Positions 29,500 to 37,592 of a DNA stretch of 64,000 nt are shown piece by piece (position 1 is the stretch's first letter; each line of letters starts with the position of its first letter). Source of the stretch: Chitinophaga chungangae (GTDB taxonomy: Bacteria > Bacteroidota > Bacteroidia > Chitinophagales > Chitinophagaceae). The notes below the pieces were generated by a model. That model was not told where the DNA came from and did no database searches. It saw nothing but the letters and a program-made list of their open reading frames with translations. The DNA lies in the NCBI RefSeq assembly GCF_017742215.1, contig NZ_JAGHKP010000004.1:186001-250000 (forward strand), in the 5' to 3' direction. The position numbers and the translations under genes are program-made.

Positions 29500-30600
29500 A
29501 TGAAGTATTATCTAATTGCCGGGGAAGCCTCCGGCGACCTGCATGGAAGCAATCTCATCAAACAGCTTAAACTGCAGGACCCGCAGGCAGACGTCCGCTG
29601 CTGGGGCGGCGACCTGATGGAACAGGCCGGCGCCACCGTGGTGAAACACTACCGCGAGCTCGCCTTCATGGGCTTCGTGGAAGTAGTGATGAACCTGCGC
29701 ACCATCTTCAAAAACCTGGATTTCTGCAAAAAAGATATCGAAGCCTGGAAACCCGATGTGCTTGTACTGATCGACTATCCCGGGTTTAACCTCCGCATCG
29801 CCGAATGGGCCAAACAGCAGGGCCTGAAAGTGATCTATTACATCAGCCCGCAGGTATGGGCCTGGAAAGAAGGCCGGGTGAAAAAGATCCGTGAGACGGT
29901 GGACAAAATGCTCGTTATCCTTCCTTTTGAAAAGGATTTTTATAAAAAATGGGACTTTGAAGTGGAATATGTCGGCCATCCGCTGATCGAAGCGGTCAAA
30001 GCCGCCAGGGAAGCACCCGCCCCACCGCCGTTCTCAGACAAGCCCATCATCGCCCTGCTGCCGGGCAGCCGCAAGCAGGAAGTGGAAAAAAAACTGCCGG
30101 TGATGCTTTCCGTAGCCAAATATTTCCCGGAATACCAGTTCGTCATGGCGCAGGCCCCAAGCCTGGAAGACAGCTTCATCAACCATTTCACGGCGGCCTA
30201 CCCGAACGTGTCCGTCGTAAAGGGAAAAACCTACCCGCTGCTGCTGCAGGCCACCGCCGCGCTCGTCACTTCCGGCACCGCCACCCTCGAAACCGCGTTG
30301 TTCGGCGTGCCCGAAGTAGTGTGTTATAAAGGAAGCCCCGTGTCTTATTTCTTCGCCAAACGCCTCATCAAGGTGAAATACATTTCCCTGGTGAATCTCA
30401 TCATGGATAAACCCGTCGTAAAAGAGCTGATCCAGCACGACCTCACGGAAGAAAATCTCCTCAAGGAACTGACCTTAATTTTAAAGGATACCGCCCGCCA
30501 CCAGCAGATGAAAGCCGATTACGCCACGTTGTGGACGCTGCTGGGCGACGGCACCGCTTCGCGCAAAGCAGCGGAAGCGATCGTTTCGACGGTGAAATAA
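29500..30600 (+). CDS. lpxB: Lipid-A-disaccharide synthase
   Basis: 366 aa. The start KYYLIAGEASGDLHGSNLI, the segment YISPQVWAWKEGR and the donor-binding loop LLPGSRKQEVEKKLP, with TSGTATLETALFG later, are LpxB signatures. This GT19 enzyme joins UDP-diacylglucosamine and lipid X to make lipid A disaccharide at the inner membrane. Third gene of the surE cluster; the small minus-strand gene ends 3 bp after it, and no terminator separates them. Confidence 0.95.
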   Translation: MKYYLIAGEASGDLHGSNLIKQLKLQDPQADVRCWGGDLMEQAGATVVKHYRELAFMGFVEVVMNLRTIFKNLDFCKKDIEAWKPDVLVLIDYPGFNLRIAEWAKQQGLKVIYYISPQVWAWKEGRVKKIRETVDKMLVILPFEKDFYKKWDFEVEYVGHPLIEAVKAAREAPAPPPFSDKPIIALLPGSRKQEVEKKLPVMLSVAKYFPEYQFVMAQAPSLEDSFINHFTAAYPNVSVVKGKTYPLLLQATAALVTSGTATLETALFGVPEVVCYKGSPVSYFFAKRLIKVKYISLVNLIMDKPVVKELIQHDLTEENLLKELTLILKDTARHQQMKADYATLWTLLGDGTASRKAAEAIVSTVK

Positions 30601-30603
30601 AAA

Positions 30604-30780
30604 CTATTGCATCAAATGCCTGATCAGTCTGATCAGGAGAATGATAATGGCCACGAGGAACACGATGATGGAGATCCGGTTCATGCCGTGCATCAGCTTC
30701 GTATTGGTGTTCAGCGGCTCGGACTTGTCGCGTTTTTTAATGAACAGGTATTGCAGTATTTGGCGCCAGATGCTTTTCAT
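30604..30780 (-). CDS. Small membrane protein (DUF6728-like)
   Basis: 58 aa from the ATG at 30780. A basic N-terminus (MKSIWRQILQYLFIKKRDKSE) precedes one membrane helix (about 37-55, ISIIVFLVAIIILLIRLI). It resembles the short Bacteroidota family I recall as DUF6728; the number should be checked. The 67-bp gap to the divergent mannosidase gene must hold promoters for both. Confidence 0.65.
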   Translation of the reverse strand: MKSIWRQILQYLFIKKRDKSEPLNTNTKLMHGMNRISIIVFLVAIIILLIRLIRHLMQ

Positions 30781-30847
30781 AACCCAAATATCCGCAATTT
30801 TCGATTTTGCCAATAACTGTTATTTTTATCCCGCATAAACAGTGAAC

Positions 30848-33406
30848 ATGAGATTATTACTATTGGGGCTTTTATTGACAATTGCCTTCCTGCCCGCTTT
30901 CGCGCAACAACCGTTGCGGGCGGCCATAGACAGCGCGTGGGAATTCAGGAGAACAGATGAGAACGTCTGGCGGAAAGCCACCGTGCCGGGCACCGTGCAC
31001 ACAGACCTGCTGGCCCACCAGCTTATCCCCGACCCTTTTGCCGGCGCCAACGAAAAAGGCCTGCAATGGATCGATAAAAAAGACTGGGAATACCGCACTT
31101 CCATGCTGGTCCCACCCGCAACATTTGACCAGTACGACGAGCTGGCGCTGGACTTTTCAGGGCTCGATACCTACGCGGACGTATATCTGAACGATCAGCT
31201 GATCTTACAAACAGGGAATATGTTCGTGGGCAGACAGGTGCCGGTGAAATCCGCGCTCAAGCCCGGCCTCAATCACCTCCGTATTTATTTTCACAGTCCG
31301 ATCGCGCACGACATGCCGAAGTTCATGAAAGACCGGCTGGTATATCCCGCGGGCAACGATGCGGACGACATCCCGCTGAGCGTATACGCGCGCAAAGCGC
31401 CCTATCATTACGGCTGGGACTGGGGCCCGCGTTACGTGACCAGCGGCATCTGGCGGCCGGTGTATTTTGTGGCCTGGAACAAAGCGCAGCTGAAAGACGT
31501 ATGGATCAAACAACAAACGCTGACCGACGCTGCCGCGCAAATGGAAGCGCGGCTGAAGCTGGACGTAAAACAAGCGGGCGTTTATAAATTCGTTGTGCAG
31601 GGCGCGGATAAGTCTTTCAACACCAAAACCATTACGGCAACACTGTCTGCCGGCGCAAACGAAACCGCCATCTCCTTCACTATCCCCAAACCCAAACGCT
31701 GGTGGCCAAACGGGCTGGGCACGCAACACCTTTATCCTGTCACCGTTTCGGTAGTGTATGGGAAGGATACCGTGCAGCAGATGCGGCGCAAAATAGGATT
31801 GAGAACGGTGGAAGTGGTGAATGAAAAAGATGACATGGGCACCAGCTTTTATGTGAAAGTGAACGGTCACCCCGTATTTATGAAAGGCGCGAACTACATT
31901 CCTTCAGACAACTTCCTGCCGCGCACCAGCCGCGGCAAATACAGGAAAATGTTTGAAGACATGCAGGCATCGCACTTCAACATGATACGCGTTTGGGGCG
32001 GCGGCATTTATGAAAACGACCAGTTCTACGAACTTGCGGACGAAAAAGGCATCCTCGTCTGGCAGGATTTTATGTTCGCCTGCACGTTGTATCCTTCCGA
32101 TAAAGATTTCCTTGAACAGGTGAAGGAGGAAACGGCATACAACATCACGCGCCTGCGCAATCATCCTTCGCTGGCGTTGTGGTGCGGCAATAACGAAATT
32201 GCCGTGGCGATCAAAAACTGGGGCTGGAAAGAAGGTTACGCCTACACCGATGAACAATGGCAGCAAATGCTGAAAGGATACGACACGCTGTTTCTGGATA
32301 TTCTCAAAAACGAAGTACAGCGGCACGATCCGGGGAGGTTTTATTTCCCGTCGTCCCCCATCAGCAACTGGGGCAAAGCCGAAGACTTCCGCCACGGCGA
32401 CAATCACTACTGGGGCGTATGGCACGGCATGGAATGGTTTGAAGCGCTGAACACGCACGTGCCGCGTTTCATGAGCGAATACGGCTTTCAGTCGTTCCCA
32501 GAGCTGAACACCGTGCGCACGTATGCAGACAGTTCGCAGTGGAACATCAATTCCTTCGTGATGCAGGCGCACCAGAAAAGTTTTACCCGCGGCAACGCAG
32601 CCATCAAAACCTACATGGACCATTATTACCGGGAACCGCGCAATTTTCCCGCATTTCTTTACCTCAGCCAGGTGCTGCAGGCCGAAGGCATGAAAGTGGG
32701 CATGGAAGCGCACCGCAGGAACATGCCGTTTTGCATGGGCACGCTGTACTGGCAGTTCAACGACTGCTGGCCCGGCGCATCCTGGAGCGGCATCGATTAT
32801 TTCGGAAGGTGGAAGGCGCTGCAATATTTTGTGAAGGAAGCCTACAAGCCCATACTGGTCAGCAATACGATGGAGAACGGGGAGCTGAAGACCTTTGTGA
32901 TAAACGACCTGCTGAGCGATGAAAAACTGGAGCTGGTCACGCAGCTGATAGACACGGAAGGGAAAGTACTGCACGAAAACACGCTTCCCCTCACCGCAAA
33001 AGCCAATACCAGCAAAGTGGTACTCAGCATCCGGAAAGAAACGCTGCTGAACGGCACGGCGCCGGAAAAGGTAATTTTGTACACCAAACTGGTAAAGAAC
33101 AACCAGCCGGTGTCGGAGAATGTATTTTATTTTGTCGCGCCCCGGGACCTGCAGCTGCCCGAGCCGGTGATTACCACGCATGTGATGGAAACGGAGGGGA
33201 AAATTTCCGTGCGTGTGAGCACGGACAAACTTGCCAAAAACGTGTGCCTCCTGCTGGAAGACGATAACGGCGTATCGGCGTTCTCAGATAATTATTTCGA
33301 CCTGCTGCCCGGCGTTTCCCGGACGCTGACGCTGGACACCAGACTGTCCGCGCAGGAAGTGAACAAACAATTACGCATCCTGCATATCGCGAATGCGTGC
33401 AAATAA
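30848..33406 (+). CDS. Secreted beta-mannosidase (GH2)
   Basis: 852 aa from the ATG at 30848; an in-frame GTG six bases earlier is possible. A signal peptide (MRLLLLGLLLTIAFLPAFAQ) is followed by the GH2 sugar-binding domain (DFSGLDTYADVYLN), an immunoglobulin-like domain and a TIM barrel. The acid/base sits in WCGNNE (E450) and the nucleophile in SEYGFQSFPE (E544). WDWGPRYVTSGIW and the C-terminal extension are typical of beta-mannosidase rather than beta-galactosidase. It removes terminal mannose from mannans or N-glycans in the periplasm. The fucosidase start follows within 14 bp. Confidence 0.9.
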   Translation: MRLLLLGLLLTIAFLPAFAQQPLRAAIDSAWEFRRTDENVWRKATVPGTVHTDLLAHQLIPDPFAGANEKGLQWIDKKDWEYRTSMLVPPATFDQYDELALDFSGLDTYADVYLNDQLILQTGNMFVGRQVPVKSALKPGLNHLRIYFHSPIAHDMPKFMKDRLVYPAGNDADDIPLSVYARKAPYHYGWDWGPRYVTSGIWRPVYFVAWNKAQLKDVWIKQQTLTDAAAQMEARLKLDVKQAGVYKFVVQGADKSFNTKTITATLSAGANETAISFTIPKPKRWWPNGLGTQHLYPVTVSVVYGKDTVQQMRRKIGLRTVEVVNEKDDMGTSFYVKVNGHPVFMKGANYIPSDNFLPRTSRGKYRKMFEDMQASHFNMIRVWGGGIYENDQFYELADEKGILVWQDFMFACTLYPSDKDFLEQVKEETAYNITRLRNHPSLALWCGNNEIAVAIKNWGWKEGYAYTDEQWQQMLKGYDTLFLDILKNEVQRHDPGRFYFPSSPISNWGKAEDFRHGDNHYWGVWHGMEWFEALNTHVPRFMSEYGFQSFPELNTVRTYADSSQWNINSFVMQAHQKSFTRGNAAIKTYMDHYYREPRNFPAFLYLSQVLQAEGMKVGMEAHRRNMPFCMGTLYWQFNDCWPGASWSGIDYFGRWKALQYFVKEAYKPILVSNTMENGELKTFVINDLLSDEKLELVTQLIDTEGKVLHENTLPLTAKANTSKVVLSIRKETLLNGTAPEKVILYTKLVKNNQPVSENVFYFVAPRDLQLPEPVITTHVMETEGKISVRVSTDKLAKNVCLLLEDDNGVSAFSDNYFDLLPGVSRTLTLDTRLSAQEVNKQLRILHIANACK

Positions 33407-33419
33407 AACAGTGAACCAA

Positions 33420-34835
33420 ATGAAGAAAATTATTTTATCCGCATTCATGCTGGCCGCTTTTGGCGCACAGGCGCAGCACGAGCCCTACGTGAAAGAAACC
33501 GACCCGCTTGTATTGCAGAAGCTGGACGAATGGCAGGACTGGAAGTTCGGCCTGATGATGCACTGGGGCACCTATTCCCAGTGGGGCGTAGTGGAATCGT
33601 GGAGCATTTGCCCGGAAGATGAAGGGTGGACGCAGCGCAAACCCGCCGGCATACCCTATTACGAATACGTGCGGAAATACGAAGCTTTGGCGAACACCTT
33701 CAACCCCGTGAACTTCGACCCCGCCAAATGGGCCGCGGCTGCAAAAAAAGCCGGCATGAAATACATGGTGTTCACCACCAAACACCACGACGGCTTCAAC
33801 ATGTTCGACACCAAACAGTCCGACTACAAAATAACCGCGCCCAACGTGCCTTTCAGCAAAGACCCGCGGGCGGACGTGACCAAAGAGACCTTCAACGCCT
33901 TCCGCAAAGAAGGTATTCATATCGGTGCCTATTTCTCCAAACCGGATTGGCATGCGGAATCTTACTGGTGGAGCTATTTTCCGCCGAAAGACCGCAACCC
34001 CAGCTACGAGATCGCCAAATATCCCGAGCGCTGGAAATCGTTCCAGAACTTCACTTACAAACAGATCGAAGAGTTGATGACGGGTTATGGAAAGGTGGAC
34101 ATTCTTTGGCTGGACGGCGGCTGGGTGCGCCCGCTGAGCATGCAAACCGCGGAATCGCGCAGCTGGAGCAAAACGCCCCCGCAGGACCAGGACATCAACA
34201 TGCCCGCCATCACGGCTATGGCCCGGAAAAACCAGCCCGGCCTGATCGTGGTGGACAGAAGCGTGCACGGCCCTTTCGAAAATTACCGCACGCCCGAGCA
34301 GCAGATCCCGGACAAACCGCTGGATTACCCCTGGGAAACCTGCATGACCATGGGCGGCTCCTGGAGTTACGTGGCGGACGACCGTTACAAATCGGTGAAC
34401 AGGCTGGTGCATAACCTGGTAGACATCGTGGCGAAAGGCGGCAACTACCTGCTCAACATCGGCCCCGGGCCGGACGGCGCCTGGCACGACGAAGCGTATC
34501 GCAAGCTGGACAGCATTGGCGCATGGATGAACGTAAACGGCGAAGCCATCTACGGCACGCGTTACATTGCGCCGTATAAAAACGGCAACGTTTGTTTCAC
34601 GCAGAAAAAAGACGGCAGCGCCGTGTATGCCATCTACCTGATGGAAACAGGAGCGCAGCTGCCGGAAGTGATCCGTTTCGCCGGCATTTCGCCTAAAAAG
34701 GGCGCTAAAATGGAATTGCTGGGCTACAAAGGGAAGCTGAAGTGGAAACAGGACGGCGACGCCATCGCGGTAACGGTGCCTGCTGCGGCCCGCAAACGCG
34801 GCTGGACAGACGCTGTTGCGATCAGGATACAGTAA
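33420..34835 (+). CDS. Secreted alpha-L-fucosidase (GH29)
   Basis: 471 aa from the ATG at 33420; the open frame extends into the mannosidase end. A signal peptide (MKKIILSAFMLAAFGAQAQ) leads into KFGLMMHWGTYSQWG, FTTKHHDGFNMFDT and DILWLDGGW, the GH29 barrel motifs. The nucleophile is D232 in the last one. It releases fucose from glycans. It overlaps functionally with the mannosidase, and together they suggest degradation of a fucosylated N-glycan or plant glycan. No SusC/SusD pair is adjacent. A terminator follows. Confidence 0.92.
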   Translation: MKKIILSAFMLAAFGAQAQHEPYVKETDPLVLQKLDEWQDWKFGLMMHWGTYSQWGVVESWSICPEDEGWTQRKPAGIPYYEYVRKYEALANTFNPVNFDPAKWAAAAKKAGMKYMVFTTKHHDGFNMFDTKQSDYKITAPNVPFSKDPRADVTKETFNAFRKEGIHIGAYFSKPDWHAESYWWSYFPPKDRNPSYEIAKYPERWKSFQNFTYKQIEELMTGYGKVDILWLDGGWVRPLSMQTAESRSWSKTPPQDQDINMPAITAMARKNQPGLIVVDRSVHGPFENYRTPEQQIPDKPLDYPWETCMTMGGSWSYVADDRYKSVNRLVHNLVDIVAKGGNYLLNIGPGPDGAWHDEAYRKLDSIGAWMNVNGEAIYGTRYIAPYKNGNVCFTQKKDGSAVYAIYLMETGAQLPEVIRFAGISPKKGAKMELLGYKGKLKWKQDGDAIAVTVPAAARKRGWTDAVAIRIQ

Positions 34836-34855
34836 ATCTTACGTAGCATAAATAC

Positions 34856-34889
34856 AAAGGCCGTCCCGGGTGTTTCGGGACGGCCTTTT
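34856..34889. terminator. Bidirectional terminator after the fucosidase gene
   Basis: The stem AAAGGCCGTCCCG/CGGGACGGCCTTT ends in TTTT followed by further T-runs. It lies between convergent genes and can serve both. Confidence 0.82.
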
Positions 34890-34909
34890 AGTTTTTTTCA
34901 GATTGGCGG

Positions 34910-35728
34910 TTATTTCCCCGCGTCTCTCACCCATTGCCCGAAGTTGATGGACACGCCCATGGTGAGCGACACCGGCTGGAAGTATTCGTTCACTTCGTAG
35001 CCGCTGTAGGTTTCGTCGTTCATCGGTACGGAGAACATCAGCTGGCCGAACCATTTCACGTAGCGGTAACCCGCTTTGATGGTGAACGCCGGTTCGAAGA
35101 AGGGCCTTACTTTTTCGCTGATCTGCATGAAGTTGAGGCGGCGATTCTCGTCGCTTTCAAACACGTTCACGCCCATGCTCTGGTTGTAAAATTTCACGAG
35201 CGAAAAGCGGGAGGTGAAAGAAGCTTCCACCACTTTGTGCGAAAAACCGATGGCGGGCTGCACGAAGAACTTGTTGAATTGCGTGCGCAGCGTGTAATTG
35301 CCGGCCGGGGTGCCGGGCTCGGCGGAGTTAAAATTGCCGTCGAGGGTTTTGAAAGCGCCGTTGCCGTAACCCGCGTACACGTCGAAGATCATGCGTTTGC
35401 GGGCGTCCAGCGGTTTGAAGAAACCTACTGCGCCTTCGATAATGCCGCCGCGGGTGTTTTTGTCGATGAAAAGGTCGTCGTTATCGGTGTCGTTGTCGTC
35501 GTCAAAAAAGATACCGCGAGACACATACTGACCGTTCACCATTACGGCGATGTTGTCGGTAATGGCATAGGCGGCCTGCCAGTTGGAAAGGGAAAGGTTC
35601 GCTTTGAACTCGTTCTTTTCCTTTAACAGCGGGGCGTTCACCTGGTTGGGAACGTAGATGTCGCGGCTGCAGGAGGCAAGGCCCAGCACAGCCAGCACCG
35701 GTAATAAAATGCGGATGATCTGTTTCAT
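34910..35728 (-). CDS. Outer-membrane lipoprotein/beta-barrel protein of unknown function
   Basis: 272 aa. A lipoprotein signal ends with the lipobox LASC (C20). The mature part has alternating amphipathic strands ending in aromatic residues, such as AGYRYVKWFGQLMFSVP and the C-terminal LTMGVSINFGQWVRDAGK. It also has an Asp/Asn-rich loop (FDDDNDTDNDDLF). This looks like a small outer-membrane barrel or a surface lipoprotein common in Bacteroidota. No specific function is visible. It lies directly downstream of the LacI gene on the same strand and may be its target. Confidence 0.72.
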   Translation of the reverse strand: MKQIIRILLPVLAVLGLASCSRDIYVPNQVNAPLLKEKNEFKANLSLSNWQAAYAITDNIAVMVNGQYVSRGIFFDDDNDTDNDDLFIDKNTRGGIIEGAVGFFKPLDARKRMIFDVYAGYGNGAFKTLDGNFNSAEPGTPAGNYTLRTQFNKFFVQPAIGFSHKVVEASFTSRFSLVKFYNQSMGVNVFESDENRRLNFMQISEKVRPFFEPAFTIKAGYRYVKWFGQLMFSVPMNDETYSGYEVNEYFQPVSLTMGVSINFGQWVRDAGK

Positions 35729-35755
35729 AAAGTTGTTGTAGGTTTTTTATTAGAA

Positions 35756-36787
35756 CTAACGCTGAGACGATTCCCGTGGAATAAGCTCTACTTCAAATAC
35801 GTAATTTTTGGTGACTTTGATCTTTTCCTCTTTGTTGATCAGCTGCACCAGCGTTTCCACCGCCTTTTCGCCCATGCGGTACCCGCTTTGTTCGATGGTG
35901 GTGAGGGAAGGGCTGATAATGCGGCTGGAGAGATCGTTGGAGTATCCCACCACTTTCACCTGTTCGGGTACTTTAATGCCTTTGCGGCGCGCTTCCTGGA
36001 TAAAAGCCACGGCGGAACTGTCGTTGGCGGCAAAAAGGCCGTCCGGCAGCTCGTCCAGCGCAAAGATCTGCCGGGCGGCTTCGGCGCCGGCGTCGAGGGT
36101 GAGGTTGTGTACGTAAATAAGGGATTCGTCGAAAGGGACCTTGTATTTGGCTAATGCCGCTTTGTAGCCTGCGAGGCGCTGCTGGTACAGGTTGCAGGTA
36201 AGCTGGCCGGAGAAATGCGCGATGCGTTTGCAGCCTTGTTTGATAAGGTGCTCGGTGGCGAGGAACCCGCCTTTGAAATCGTCTCCCGTAATGCTGTAGC
36301 CCGGGAAATCGATGGGCACGCGGTCGTAAAATACGAGCGGTATGTTGTTGCGGATAAAGGGCGAAAAATGGTCGAAGTTGGTGGTGAACATAGATGAAAC
36401 CGCCAGCAGCCCGTCTACCCTGAGCGAAAAGAAGGTATGCACCAACTCTTTTTCCATGGCCACCGTTTCGTCTGACTGCCCGATCACGATACTGAAACCG
36501 TATTTGTGGGCTTCGTGCTGGATGCCGCTGATGGCGGTGCTTTGAAAGTACATGCTGGTTCTCGGCACGATCAGCCCGAGGATATTGGAACGTTTTTTAC
36601 GCAGGCTCGACGCGATCCAGTTCGGCACATAGCCCATTTCGGCGGCAGTGTCCTGCACCTTTAAACGGGTTTCCTCGTTGATCAGGGGATTGTTCTGCAA
36701 TGCGCGGCTAACGGTGGATGCGCTGAGCCCCAATGCCTGTGCTATGTCGTAGATCGTTATCTTGTTGGTGTTAGGACGTTCTTTCAC
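35756..36787 (-). CDS. LacI family transcriptional regulator
   Basis: 343 aa. The N-terminal HTH (KITIYDIAQALGLSASTVSRALQNN, 8-32) and the hinge precede a periplasmic-binding-protein-like sensor domain with FYDRVPIDFPGYSI and DGLFAANDSSAVAFIQEARRKG. LacI members repress sugar genes until a ligand binds. The position near the mannosidase and fucosidase genes suggests a glycan signal, but the two glycosidase genes lie on the other strand, beyond an unrelated gene, so the regulon is an inference. Confidence 0.92.
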   Translation of the reverse strand: MKERPNTNKITIYDIAQALGLSASTVSRALQNNPLINEETRLKVQDTAAEMGYVPNWIASSLRKKRSNILGLIVPRTSMYFQSTAISGIQHEAHKYGFSIVIGQSDETVAMEKELVHTFFSLRVDGLLAVSSMFTTNFDHFSPFIRNNIPLVFYDRVPIDFPGYSITGDDFKGGFLATEHLIKQGCKRIAHFSGQLTCNLYQQRLAGYKAALAKYKVPFDESLIYVHNLTLDAGAEAARQIFALDELPDGLFAANDSSAVAFIQEARRKGIKVPEQVKVVGYSNDLSSRIISPSLTTIEQSGYRMGEKAVETLVQLINKEEKIKVTKNYVFEVELIPRESSQR

Positions 36788-36851
36788 GTTGAGGCATGTA
36801 GATTTAGGGCGATATTAAGAAAATTTATTGATAGGTGTATTTTTGCACCCC

Positions 36852-37415
36852 ATGAAGCATCACATAAAACGGACTTACAGGATAGCCAGGTATGTAATAT
36901 ATCGTGAAACGCTGGTCGATAAAAAGGATATAGCCTGGTCTTTCCTGGGCGCTTTGCTAGGGGTAGGGCTCATCGGCGCGCTGAACCAGTTTTACCTTCC
37001 CGCCCGGGACAATCTCTTCGTGCTGGGCTCTTTCGGCGCATCGGCGGTACTCATTTACGGGCATACCCAAAGCCCGCTGGCCCAGCCCCGCAACGTGATC
37101 GGCGGGCACATCCTGAGCGCCGTTACCGGGGTTACGGCCTGTATGCTGATGCCTTCCCCCGAGTGGGAATGGCTGGCCGGCGCCCTGGCGGTGGCTTTTT
37201 CCATTGTGGTGATGCAGGTGACCAAAACGGTGCACCCGCCCGGCGGCGCCACGGCTTTGCTGGCGGTGGCGGGCAGCGAGAAGATCAGGGCGCTGGGGTA
37301 CCTGTACGTGCTGAGCCCGGTGGCCTCCGGCGTTTTTATGCTGATACTGGTGGCTTTTATCGTCAATAACATTCCCGGCAACCGCAGTTATCCCGCCCAT
37401 GGAAGGTGGTGGTAA
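36852..37415 (+). CDS. HPP family integral membrane protein
   Basis: 187 aa from the ATG at 36852. Four hydrophobic segments are seen, with the name-giving motif KTVHPPGGATALLAV in the third. HPP proteins include plant plastid and cyanobacterial nitrite transporters, so a role in nitrite or other small-anion transport is possible but unproven. The gene is divergent from the LacI gene. A TATTTTTG lies only 5 bp before the start, too close for a normal leader. Confidence 0.85.
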   Translation: MKHHIKRTYRIARYVIYRETLVDKKDIAWSFLGALLGVGLIGALNQFYLPARDNLFVLGSFGASAVLIYGHTQSPLAQPRNVIGGHILSAVTGVTACMLMPSPEWEWLAGALAVAFSIVVMQVTKTVHPPGGATALLAVAGSEKIRALGYLYVLSPVASGVFMLILVAFIVNNIPGNRSYPAHGRWW

Positions 37416-37489
37416 TACTGCGCAGATAGTATGCATAGCCAGTCCATAATATTGCCCTGTACTTTTATTTTAGTATAGGGTAAATAACA

Positions 37490-37521
37490 GGCCCGCCCGA
37501 TACCGGGCGGGCCTTCTTTTT
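37490..37521 (+). terminator. Terminator after the HPP gene
   Basis: The stem GGCCCGCCCG/CGGGCGGGCC closes over ATAC and is followed by TTCTTTTT. Confidence 0.85.
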
Positions 37522-37530
37522 GCCGTAAAC

Positions 37531-37566
37531 AAAAACCGCCCCGGAACGTGCCGGGGCGGTTTTTTG
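37531..37566. terminator. Second terminator, probably for the metalloprotease gene
   Basis: The stem AAAAACCGCCCCGG/CCGGGGCGGTTTTT can function in both directions. It sits 27 bp after the stop of the minus-strand metalloprotease gene and 10 bp after the HPP terminator, so the two convergent genes are doubly insulated. Confidence 0.8.
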
Positions 37567-37592
37567 TTATGCCGTATGGTTGACGGTGTGTA